In this document: piece after piece, positions 6,554-12,247 of the stretch | Position numbering within the stretch: position 1 is the stretch's first letter | How the letters are laid out: every line of letters begins with the position of its first letter | IMG/VR virus record: IMGVR_UViG_3300042870_001850 | Coordinates: 1 to 64,000 of that record | Length of the DNA stretch: 64,000 nucleotides | Reading direction: 5' to 3' (one strand) | Source: a virus | Notes under the pieces: model-generated | What the model was told of the DNA's origin: nothing | The model's input: only the letters and a program-made list of their open reading frames with translations | Database searches by the model: none | Position numbers and translations under genes: made by a program

Positions 6554-7549
6554 CTAGATCTTGGCTGGTCGGCACTCTTCACCGAAGACTCGGGTCAAGA
6601 CATCCGCCACAACTGGGCGATCAATCTCGGGAGCCGCGGCCAATAAGTTCGAGATCGCGAACTTGCTACCGAATGTCTTAGACAGTTCTCTGAATGCCAG
6701 GAGTTCGCGCATCTGCGGAGCCCATGACACTTCGTTTGACTGCTGCTTCTTGCTCAGGTTCTGCGCTGCTGTCACAATTGGAGTTGGGCAACCGAGCTTG
6801 CGAGCAAGACCCCAGTCAGTTGTCATCTCTGCGTGAACAGTGAATCGTGAAAGAAGAGCTTCAGAGAGACGAACTCCAGGTGCATTGGGGTTTGTCGCTG
6901 CGACTACGTAGAAGCCAGGCTTTGCCTTGACAGTTCCGCGTTCTGGGTTTGCTGTGACTGTGTACTCACGGCGTCCATCCATCAAGCCGTAGATGATTGA
7001 AAGAACTTTAGGATCAATCAATCCGACTTCGTCGATCAGCAACACGCCGCCTGACTCTGCTGCTTTGAGCAATGGGCCATCTTCCCAGACGAAGCCACCA
7101 CTTGGTGTCTGAACATATCCGCCAACTAAGTCGGACACTTCAGTGTCACCTGAGCCGAGCACTGTTTGTATTCCGCCAGCTTCAGTGTGGAACGCTGCTT
7201 CAATGAGTGCAGTCTTTCCACAACCAGGTGCTCCGTAGAGGAGTGCGTACTGTGAACCTTCACGCGCCTTACGCAGAACTTGCACGTCATTGTGCTCGCC
7301 CCATGCTCGGGTGTAGTAGTCTTCGCCATTAGGGCGTGAGTACTTTGTTTCTCCTTCGAGTGAATCTGTTGAGACCATCTTGACTTTCTTCTTTACTGCT
7401 GCTGTTCTGCTAGCGGCTCTTCCGGCGTCAAGGATCTTCTTATCTAGTTCATGTGCTGCGTCAGGGGAGAATGCCTGAGCCGCTGCTGTCATGAGAAGCT
7501 CAGTGATCCCTGCTCCCATAACATCATAAGTTGTTGCTGTCGTTGTCAT
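6554..7549 (-). CDS. MoxR/CobS-like AAA+ ATPase
   Basis: 331 aa. Walker A GAPGCGKTALIE near residue 106, Walker B GVLLIDEVGLI near 166, and a sensor-1 segment VVAATNPNAPG followed by LSEALLSRF. These are hallmarks of the MoxR/dynein-related AAA+ clade. It probably remodels or activates a target together with the VWA protein encoded just downstream. The two genes have separate promoters (copies 14 and 13), so they need not be expressed at equal levels. AAAGGACAAATA precedes the ATG at 7549. Confidence 0.9.
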   Translation of the reverse strand: MTTTATTYDVMGAGITELLMTAAAQAFSPDAAHELDKKILDAGRAASRTAAVKKKVKMVSTDSLEGETKYSRPNGEDYYTRAWGEHNDVQVLRKAREGSQYALLYGAPGCGKTALIEAAFHTEAGGIQTVLGSGDTEVSDLVGGYVQTPSGGFVWEDGPLLKAAESGGVLLIDEVGLIDPKVLSIIYGLMDGRREYTVTANPERGTVKAKPGFYVVAATNPNAPGVRLSEALLSRFTVHAEMTTDWGLARKLGCPTPIVTAAQNLSKKQQSNEVSWAPQMRELLAFRELSKTFGSKFAISNLLAAAPEIDRPVVADVLTRVFGEECRPAKI

Positions 7550-7580
7550 TATTTGTCCTTTTGTTTGTAGGTGTTGAGAT

Positions 7581-7597
7581 TATTATATAATCTTTAG
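7581..7597 (-). promoter_or_regulatory. Repeated promoter element, copy 14
   Basis: CTAAAGATTATATAATA on the minus strand. Confidence 0.7.
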
Positions 7598-7599
7598 AT

Positions 7600-8079
7600 T
7601 CAGACCGCCCCAAAGATCTCTTTGGGGAAGCCGAGGAACTTGCGAGCCTTGAGAATTCGTCCGAGAGTTTTGTATGGAGTGCGACCCATACGAGCATCAT
7701 CAAGGTCTGTCGGCAGTACTTCGACTACGATAGCTTCCTTGTAGAGCTTCCAGTCGTTATTCTTCAAGCTGTCGAAGAGAGTGTATGAGAATGACAGACG
7801 CCTTGTTGCTTCAGCGCGCAGATCTACTGGAATTGGCAATGAGCCAGTTGCTGTTGTCGATACGCCTGCTGTAACTGCTCCACTCACTGCGGATGAAACC
7901 ATGCGCCATGTTTTGCGTGGCGCTGCTGGCGATACTCGCCGGCGGTACATTGTCATCGGAACTGTGTGTCCTGATGTGCAGCGTCCTTCCGGCATGAGAA
8001 GAACTTGAGTCGTTGAAGGTCCCTTGCGGAACTCCATATAGACTGCTCGTCCTGCGATTGTTGTTGTAGGTGTTTCCAT
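7600..8079 (-). CDS. Hypothetical protein (159 aa)
   Basis: Not recognised. Basic, with MTMYRRRVSPAAPRKTWRMV in the first half, a Ser/Thr/Gly/Ala-rich centre and an LFDSLKNNDWKLYKEAIVVEV segment. It follows the AAA+/VWA pair in gene order and could be functionally linked, but nothing proves this. AAAGGACAAAC precedes ATG 8079. Confidence 0.7.
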   Translation of the reverse strand: METPTTTIAGRAVYMEFRKGPSTTQVLLMPEGRCTSGHTVPMTMYRRRVSPAAPRKTWRMVSSAVSGAVTAGVSTTATGSLPIPVDLRAEATRRLSFSYTLFDSLKNNDWKLYKEAIVVEVLPTDLDDARMGRTPYKTLGRILKARKFLGFPKEIFGAV

Positions 8080-8097
8080 GTTTGTCCTTTTGTCTGG

Positions 8098-8112
8098 TCA
8101 GCGTTGTGCTGA
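8098..8112 (-). promoter_or_regulatory. 5'-leader hairpin of the 159-aa gene
   Basis: TCAGC/GCTGA 5-bp stem, 5-nt loop, between promoter copy 15 and the ribosome-binding site. Confidence 0.4.
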
Positions 8113-8118
8113 TGTAAT

Positions 8119-8135
8119 CATTATATCAACTTTAG
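8119..8135 (-). promoter_or_regulatory. Repeated promoter element, copy 15
   Basis: CTAAAGTTGATATAATG on the minus strand. Confidence 0.7.
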
Positions 8136-8143
8136 TTTTCCAG

Positions 8144-8509
8144 TCAGACAAGCTGACTGGAGAACTCATCGAATGTCATTGTTTGTGAAACCTTAGTGGA
8201 GTCACTCGCACTTACAATCTCGACTAACTTGTCTTCCCATGTAATGAGAATCACGTCATCGTAGTCGGGCGTGCTGAATGAGTTGTGACCGGCACTGACG
8301 CCGAACCCAGTTTCTTCTGCCCAGTAGTTCTCAACGATTTGTGAGATGCCGATGCGTGTCGCATAAGCGTGGTCATTCCATCGAGGACGTGCTGCCTCGA
8401 TTGCGCGTTGCGCGTCTTTGTATCTGTCGCTTCCGCCCCAGTGGGCGTATAGGAATACTGGCACTGCTGCCACGTCCGCCTTGAATCCGATTACTGCTCT
8501 GTCTCCCAT
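8144..8509 (-). CDS. Conserved phage-type hypothetical protein (121 aa)
   Basis: Begins MGDRAVIGFKAD and contains FLYAHWGGSDRY, a combination I associate with small actinophage proteins of unknown function. Rich in aromatic residues. AAAGGACAACTAAC precedes the ATG; transcribed from copy 16. Confidence 0.7.
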   Translation of the reverse strand: MGDRAVIGFKADVAAVPVFLYAHWGGSDRYKDAQRAIEAARPRWNDHAYATRIGISQIVENYWAEETGFGVSAGHNSFSTPDYDDVILITWEDKLVEIVSASDSTKVSQTMTFDEFSSQLV

Positions 8510-8540
8510 GTTAGTTGTCCTTTCGTATTGGGTATAAGAT

Positions 8541-8557
8541 TATTATAACAACTTTAG
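8541..8557 (-). promoter_or_regulatory. Repeated promoter element, copy 16
   Basis: CTAAAGTTGTTATAATA on the minus strand; its TAA (8554-8556) is the stop codon of the upstream 133-aa gene. Confidence 0.75.
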
Positions 8558-8955
8558 TTCTTCACCAAGGCGAAGCTATTTGCCTTGCGAAGAAGATCCG
8601 CAGCTGGTCCTGTGGCGAGATCGCCAGCGACAATGACGTTACACATCGCCTGAACTTCTGTGCAAAAGACTTCAAACTTATTCTCGTTGAAGCGCGCGGC
8701 TGGCGCAGTTGCGAACTCAACGAAAGGATCAGTAAAGATCGCAGACTGCTCGACTTGAAAGCCATTGCGCTCAGACGCCTTGCACCAAGAGATATACGCT
8801 TCGTAGCGCTTCTTGTCTTTGTTGTGTGACATTGTAACCTTGACACGCTCGTGCCAAACTTCTACACCATCTTCTGGAGTTGACTCGAGAATCGGGCCAT
8901 CGAAAGCCGCTGTTGTTCTGCGATCTCGGTAAGTAATTTTTGCGTGTTGAAACAT
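8554..8955 (-). CDS. Hypothetical protein (133 aa)
   Basis: Not recognised. Begins MFQHAKITYRDRRTTAAFDG and carries three Cys. Stop codon is embedded in promoter copy 16. AAAGGACAACC precedes the ATG at 8955. Confidence 0.7.
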   Translation of the reverse strand: MFQHAKITYRDRRTTAAFDGPILESTPEDGVEVWHERVKVTMSHNKDKKRYEAYISWCKASERNGFQVEQSAIFTDPFVEFATAPAARFNENKFEVFCTEVQAMCNVIVAGDLATGPAADLLRKANSFALVKN

Positions 8956-8977
8956 TGTGGTTGTCCTTTTGTCTTAC

Positions 8978-8993
8978 CAGCCGGTGTTGGCTG
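8978..8993 (-). promoter_or_regulatory. 5'-leader hairpin of the 133-aa gene
   Basis: CAGCC/GGCTG 5-bp stem, 6-nt loop, between promoter copy 17 and the ribosome-binding site. Confidence 0.4.
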
Positions 8994-9000
8994 ATATGTT

Positions 9001-9017
9001 CATTATATCTTCTTTAG
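9001..9017 (-). promoter_or_regulatory. Repeated promoter element, copy 17
   Basis: CTAAAGAAGATATAATG on the minus strand. Confidence 0.7.
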
Positions 9018-9248
9018 AATTTGATGGCCGCGTGCTTACCGCTGTTACTATCCGACTCTGCAGTCGTTGTCATTGCCCGAAGGCGTGACTTGACTGCACC
9101 TGCGTTTTCACTGCTGCTGCCTACTTAGCTGGGTGGAGACCCAGAACCATCAGGCTCCCTACTATTGAGCTTTCGCCCTTGGGCACCTAAACCTTGAGGA
9201 GTTGCCAGCCAGGAGAGGGGGGGTCTCCCGGCCGGCGCTTCCTCGATC
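9018..9248 (-). other. 231-nt gap with GC-rich hairpins and a possible orphan 3' gene fragment
   Basis: No convincing gene. On the minus strand a frame ends at about 9015 with SRLRAMTTTAESDSNSGKHA followed by AIKF and a stop inside promoter copy 17. It has no start except an internal ATG (19 aa), so it looks like the tail of a lost gene. Upstream of it is a G/C-rich stretch with GGGAGA-C7-TCTCC (about 9209-9227) able to fold as a hairpin. Transcript-end structure plus gene debris is the simplest reading. Confidence 0.4.
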
Positions 9249-9575
9249 TTACTTAGCCTGGAGGACTGTGTAAGACGATTCGCTGAGCACTGCGGCGTAC
9301 GCCTCAGGGAACGCTGTCTTGAGAGACTCGCGATCAATCTTGCTCAGGTTGCGATGCTGAACGCGAACTCGTTCGACGCCATTGATAAGGCCAACGTCGT
9401 TGCCCTTTAGCGCTTCGCGGATTGCATTTTCAGCCGCTGACTTCTTTGCCTCAAGAGCCTTGATGGCTGCCTTGGCTTCGTTAAACTCAACGATGATTGC
9501 TTCCATCGCTGGATCCAACTGGGTCACATCTTCGGAGATGATGACCTCTGTTTTAGTGGTTGTAATTGTACTCAT
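9249..9575 (-). CDS. Coiled-coil protein resembling the C-terminal part of YqaJ-type recombinases (108 aa)
   Basis: Start set at ATG 9575 (MSTITTTKTEVIISEDVTQL), with AAAGGACAAACC upstream; longer frames run through promoter copy 18. The layout is an Ala/Glu/Lys coiled coil, then GLINGVERVRVQHRNLSKID, then LKTAFPEAYAAVL and a short C-terminal strand. It matches, by eye, the module found at the C-terminus of YqaJ/lambda-exonuclease-like phage recombinases, here free-standing. A role in recombination is therefore possible but no nuclease domain is seen nearby. Confidence 0.6.
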   Translation of the reverse strand: MSTITTTKTEVIISEDVTQLDPAMEAIIVEFNEAKAAIKALEAKKSAAENAIREALKGNDVGLINGVERVRVQHRNLSKIDRESLKTAFPEAYAAVLSESSYTVLQAK

Positions 9576-9605
9576 GGTTTGTCCTTTTGTATTGGTTGAT
9601 AAAGT

Positions 9606-9622
9606 CATTATAACAACTTTAG
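9606..9622 (-). promoter_or_regulatory. Repeated promoter element, copy 18
   Basis: CTAAAGTTGTTATAATG on the minus strand; contains the TAA stop (9619-9621) of the upstream gene. Confidence 0.75.
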
Positions 9623-9813
9623 TTTTGCTCTTCTTCACTCCACGAGTCTTCGCCCGAGATGAGAGAAAGACTTGAGCCTGAGTCCCAGTTGACTGAGATG
9701 ACTCTGTCACCCCAAGGATCGACTCTGCTGCTTTTGAGAGTTCCCTTGTCGCCCGGCTTGAGCTTTGTGTGTGGATCACTTGTGCGATTAAGTGTGATTC
9801 GTGTGATTGTCAT
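9619..9813 (-). CDS. DUF4314-like protein (64 aa)
   Basis: Pattern ITRITLNRTSDPHTKLKPGD, then a G-T-L strand, then ISVNWDSGSSLSLISGED matches DUF4314: small SH3-like proteins common in actinobacterial phages and mobile elements, function unknown. Ends EEEQN with the stop inside promoter copy 18. AAGGACAAAAC precedes the start. Confidence 0.75.
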   Translation of the reverse strand: MTITRITLNRTSDPHTKLKPGDKGTLKSSRVDPWGDRVISVNWDSGSSLSLISGEDSWSEEEQN

Positions 9814-9845
9814 TTTGTTTTGTCCTTGTTTGTAGGTGATAAGAG

Positions 9846-9862
9846 TATTATAACAACTTTAG
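9846..9862 (-). promoter_or_regulatory. Repeated promoter element, copy 19
   Basis: CTAAAGTTGTTATAATA on the minus strand. Confidence 0.75.
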
Positions 9863-9865
9863 TTT

Positions 9866-10384
9866 TTAGTCTTTTACTTCTGTGTAGTCTTGAGTCCCGT
9901 GGCAGAACCTGCAAAATATTAAGTCTAATGCTGAGTTTACTTTGAGTTCCATATCCATCAGAGGACCGTGCTCTTCTTCATTGTGGCGGCCCAGATCAAG
10001 GCAGTAGTCGCATATGTAGTCTTCTTCTGTTACTTTTATAGTAGTAGTGAATGGGACAAGGTTGTTATTAAATGTTTTATGGGTAGTTTTCTTTTTATAC
10101 GTCCCGATGACTTTCCCGTTTTCATCAAGATTATAAACTTTAAGATAGAGATTTGAAGCATCTGGCTTTCCGACAAACCCTTCAATCTTTTTCATCAGCT
10201 CCGTAGCTTTTCTAATAGATCCTGGAAAAACTCCCGGACACCACTTTGGATTACTTAGATCCCGATCAAAGAATAGATACGCAAGTTCATTATGAAGAGG
10301 ATTAGAAAGATCTATCTCTACATAACTGCTATACTCTCTTTGATAGAAGAACGCTTTTGTTTTTGTTTTTTTGTTTGTTTCCAT
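9866..10384 (-). CDS. Hypothetical protein with C-terminal zinc-binding cysteines (172 aa)
   Basis: Start set at ATG 10384 (METNKKTKTKAFFYQREYSS), 7 nt after TATAAT of copy 20, so probably leaderless; the longer frame from 10462 would run through the promoter. CDYC and CRFCHG pairs about 35 residues apart near the C-terminus suggest a zinc-binding knuckle. More AT-rich than its neighbours, which may indicate separate acquisition. Confidence 0.7.
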   Translation of the reverse strand: METNKKTKTKAFFYQREYSSYVEIDLSNPLHNELAYLFFDRDLSNPKWCPGVFPGSIRKATELMKKIEGFVGKPDASNLYLKVYNLDENGKVIGTYKKKTTHKTFNNNLVPFTTTIKVTEEDYICDYCLDLGRHNEEEHGPLMDMELKVNSALDLIFCRFCHGTQDYTEVKD

Positions 10385-10390
10385 AAAGAT

Positions 10391-10407
10391 CATTATAACA
10401 ACTTTAG
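10391..10407 (-). promoter_or_regulatory. Repeated promoter element, copy 20
   Basis: CTAAAGTTGTTATAATG on the minus strand; leaderless start follows. Confidence 0.75.
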
Positions 10408-10409
10408 TT

Positions 10410-10820
10410 TTAGAGACCAACCAGCACGCGGGCTGGCTTGGTCTCATCAACTGAAGGAGCATTCTCGAGAGTCACCCAGATATCGAAGTGACTGAGATAG
10501 TTTCCATCCTCGTCTTTGACGGACTGCACGCTGTTTAGGATGAATCCTGGCGAGCAGTTGCATGTGCAACCGGCGTGCTGTGACCAGCGTAGTCCGCTAA
10601 GGTTGAGAACACTTGCGATATCGCTTGAGTGGATCAGCGTCTTGTAGACATTGTATGGGCGGCGCTTGCGATTCGCAAGGTTATCCATGATCGACTCATC
10701 GGCAACGCTCACATACATGCGTGGTGCTTGGTAGTACTCTTTCTTATAGCTGTATTTATAGCTACGAGGGATGACTGTGATAGTCGCTCCAGCCACTTTG
10801 ATTTCGAATCGCTTTGTCAT
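10410..10820 (-). CDS. Conserved-looking hypothetical protein with CTCNC motif (136 aa)
   Basis: Contains SGLRWSQHAGCTCNCSPGF, a dense Cys motif that may bind metal, between a basic N-terminal part (SYKYSYKKEYYQAPRMYV) and an FDIWVTLENAP segment. Family not recognised with certainty. AAAGGACAAAACA precedes the ATG. Confidence 0.7.
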   Translation of the reverse strand: MTKRFEIKVAGATITVIPRSYKYSYKKEYYQAPRMYVSVADESIMDNLANRKRRPYNVYKTLIHSSDIASVLNLSGLRWSQHAGCTCNCSPGFILNSVQSVKDEDGNYLSHFDIWVTLENAPSVDETKPARVLVGL

Positions 10821-10839
10821 TGTTTTGTCCTTTTCGTTA

Positions 10840-10857
10840 TATCAGCGCTTGCTGATA
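10840..10857 (-). promoter_or_regulatory. 5'-leader hairpin of the 136-aa gene
   Basis: TATCAGC/GCTGATA 7-bp stem with a 4-nt loop; the same stem sequence as the leader hairpin at 3616-3634 but a different loop. Confidence 0.5.
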
Positions 10858-10861
10858 AGTT

Positions 10862-10878
10862 CATTATAACATCTTTAG
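10862..10878 (-). promoter_or_regulatory. Repeated promoter element, copy 21
   Basis: CTAAAGATGTTATAATG on the minus strand; contains the TAA stop (10875-10877) of the 53-aa gene. Confidence 0.75.
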
Positions 10879-11036
10879 AAACTTGGGCAGCTCATTTGAT
10901 CGTCGTCTGCATGCTGACGAAGTTTGTAGCCGCAGTTGTCACAAATGATTTCCATTTGCTCTTCAGAGAGTTGACAATTCTTTTCGGCTTTGTTCTTGCC
11001 ATACTTGTAAATCAAGTAAGCAGATAGAAGTCCCAT
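10875..11036 (-). CDS. Small protein with CxxC zinc-ribbon remnant (53 aa)
   Basis: Starts MGLLSAYLIYKYGKNKAEKN, then CDNCGYKLRQ and a C-terminal CPSF, so it offers a CxxC pair plus single Cys residues. The hydrophobic start could be a short membrane or packing helix. ATG overlaps the stop of the preceding gene as TAATG, so the pair is translationally coupled. Its own stop lies in promoter copy 21. Confidence 0.7.
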   Translation of the reverse strand: MGLLSAYLIYKYGKNKAEKNCQLSEEQMEIICDNCGYKLRQHADDDQMSCPSF

Positions 11037-11188
11037 TACTTGGTTTCCTTCTTTTGCTTTTCCTCAAGAAACCTGATGCAGTCCTCTGCTATTTCTCTCT
11101 GCTTGAAGTAGCGAACACCTGTCGGGGTCACTACGTTCCAGGCAAATGAGCCGCGTTCTAGTTTGAAGTTTTTCGTCGTTGTTTCCAT
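11036..11188 (-). CDS. Small hypothetical protein (50 aa)
   Basis: Starts METTTKNFKLERGSFAWNVV and ends in a charged helix (EEKQKKETK). The N-terminal part, with VVTPTGVRYFKQREIAEDCI, looks like a short beta hairpin plus helix as in small conserved phage proteins. ATG is 6 nt after TATAAT of copy 22 (leaderless). Overlaps the next gene by one base. Confidence 0.7.
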   Translation of the reverse strand: METTTKNFKLERGSFAWNVVTPTGVRYFKQREIAEDCIRFLEEKQKKETK

Positions 11189-11193
11189 GTAGT

Positions 11194-11210
11194 CATTATA
11201 ACAACTTTAG
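11194..11210 (-). promoter_or_regulatory. Repeated promoter element, copy 22
   Basis: CTAAAGTTGTTATAATG on the minus strand. It sits in an 18-nt intergenic space: upstream stop TAA is part of the element and the next ATG follows 6 nt after TATAAT. Confidence 0.8.
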
Positions 11211-11467
11211 AATTCGTCAGAGTCCATCCCGATCATCCACTCTCGCGGATAAATCAAAGGGAACGCGCAGTCAATGCAAATTGGCCATTTGACATCTTCA
11301 TTGTCGGAAACAATTGCGCAGGGAAAAAATTCATCAGCAATTGGGCCAATAACCATTCCACAGTTTTCACACTCGCCGGCGTCAATAATGAAATCGAAAA
11401 TCCCTTGTTGAGCCGCGATAATCGCGTCAACAGCATTTTCAACGACAATGATGTCAAACGAGACCAT
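11207..11467 (-). CDS. Zinc-ribbon-like protein (86 aa)
   Basis: CENCGMVIGP and ICIDCAFPL supply two CxxC pairs about 32 residues apart, a zinc-ribbon arrangement, after an FDIIVVENAVDAIIAAQQGI segment. No copy of the left-arm promoter precedes it. Its ATG lies inside an 8-bp hairpin (11465-11488), and it may be read through from the winged-helix gene upstream. Confidence 0.7.
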   Translation of the reverse strand: MVSFDIIVVENAVDAIIAAQQGIFDFIIDAGECENCGMVIGPIADEFFPCAIVSDNEDVKWPICIDCAFPLIYPREWMIGMDSDEF

Positions 11468-11488
11468 GACCTAATCTACCAGGTCATG
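11465..11488 (-). promoter_or_regulatory. Hairpin covering the start codon of the 86-aa gene
   Basis: Perfect inverted repeat CATGACCT/AGGTCATG, 8-nt loop; the ATG of the next gene is in the 3' arm. Could end the winged-helix transcript or hide the start codon. Confidence 0.45.
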
Positions 11489-11502
11489 ACTCGTTTGCGA
11501 AG

Positions 11503-12093
11503 TTACGCCAGCGTTATTTTAATTGCTGCAAGCTTTGTCTCGAGAATTGAGATCTGCGCTTGTAACTCGAGAGTGCGTAATCTGACGATCTCGTCGATGA
11601 GAGATGAAACTTCCACCGTCACACCTTTTGAAGTCGCTACTAGGCCTGAAGTTTTTTTCGGCTTGTTTTTCGATCCCTTAGGACGACCAACTTTGCCGCT
11701 AGCTCTTTTAGCCGTCTTTGATCGGTGCTCAAGCGATACGCCTGGAATTGCTTCAGCTACCGTTCGTGCTGGTACACGCTTACCGTGAGTCCAGTAGAAA
11801 GTTGCAAGATATCCGCGTGATGCTTTTCCGTTTGCGCGAAGTAGTCGTTCTTCCACCGTCTCAACTCTGGTGCTTACCAGGCCTGAAGTTTGAAGTTCTT
11901 GCAGAACAAGTCGGATGTGGCTCTGGTCAATACGTCGTTCGAGCAGTTGCTCGGTCGATCGGTTGATCTCGAGAACCGTCAGCGGCTGCTTCGCGTCGTC
12001 AAGAACCATCTTGACTCCTTGTCGCACCGAGCTACCGATCATACGGCGGGCCTCGATGAAAGGCTGAAGCTGGGTTGGTATTTGTTTATTCAT
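11503..12093 (-). CDS. Winged-helix DNA-binding protein with AT-hook and C-terminal coiled coil
   Basis: 196 aa. Residues about 15-80 look like a winged helix (LTVLEINRSTEQLLERRIDQ, then HIRLVLQELQTSGLVSTRV). Residues about 136-147 form a textbook AT-hook (GRPKGSKNKPKK) after a basic Lys/Arg stretch. The last 35 residues form a coiled coil (LRTLELQAQISILETKLAAI). A DNA-binding regulator or nucleoid-organising protein is likely. Its gene contains two copies of the dispersed ACCGTC/AGGCCKG element. ATG 12093 has AGGAGAAATA, the strongest ribosome-binding site in the left arm, downstream of copy 23. Confidence 0.75.
   Translation of the reverse strand: MNKQIPTQLQPFIEARRMIGSSVRQGVKMVLDDAKQPLTVLEINRSTEQLLERRIDQSHIRLVLQELQTSGLVSTRVETVEERLLRANGKASRGYLATFYWTHGKRVPARTVAEAIPGVSLEHRSKTAKRASGKVGRPKGSKNKPKKTSGLVATSKGVTVEVSSLIDEIVRLRTLELQAQISILETKLAAIKITLA
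11615..11648. repeat. Dispersed ACCGTC/AGGCCKG element, copy c
   Basis: ACCGTC 11615-11620, AGGCCTG 11642-11648, 21 nt between; inside the winged-helix gene. Flanks TTCC- and -AAGTTT are shared with copy d. Confidence 0.55.
11855..11885. repeat. Dispersed ACCGTC/AGGCCKG element, copy d
   Basis: ACCGTC 11855-11860, AGGCCTG 11879-11885, 18 nt between; inside the winged-helix gene. Confidence 0.55.
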
Positions 12094-12122
12094 TATTTCT
12101 CCTGTGTCGTTAGGTATGTGAT

Positions 12123-12139
12123 CATTATATCATCTTTAG
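12123..12139 (-). promoter_or_regulatory. Repeated promoter element, copy 23
   Basis: CTAAAGATGATATAATG on the minus strand; contains the TAA stop (12136-12138) of the 22-aa frame. Confidence 0.75.
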
Positions 12140-12204
12140 ATTCTCGATGTAGGCAGTTCGGACTTTTTTATCCAGCCGCCTTTGCCATCGTCTCTCCAGC
12201 TCAT
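12136..12204 (-). CDS. Candidate 22-aa microprotein between two promoter elements
   Basis: Frame begins MSWRDDGKGGWIKKSELPTS and ends RI. It fits exactly between copy 24 (ATG 7 nt after TATAGT, leaderless pattern) and copy 23 (stop TAA inside the element). That gives it the same stop-promoter-start punctuation as the larger genes, which is the main argument that it is real. Charged, with two Trp; function unknown. Confidence 0.5.
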   Translation of the reverse strand: MSWRDDGKGGWIKKSELPTSRI

Positions 12205-12210
12205 GGAGAT

Positions 12211-12227
12211 AACTATAACATCTTTAG
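12211..12227 (-). promoter_or_regulatory. Repeated promoter element, copy 24 (diverged)
   Basis: CTAAAGATGTTATAGTT on the minus strand; -10 TATAGT. Last (most upstream) copy recognised. Confidence 0.65.
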
Positions 12228-12247
12228 ATTCTAATTTTCAATGATTG

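Noticed and set aside
9018-9248. Group I intron splitting the 108-aa gene from the orphan frame
   Set aside because: Could not find the P7/P3 core sequences or a plausible splice arrangement; the gap is also short for such an intron.
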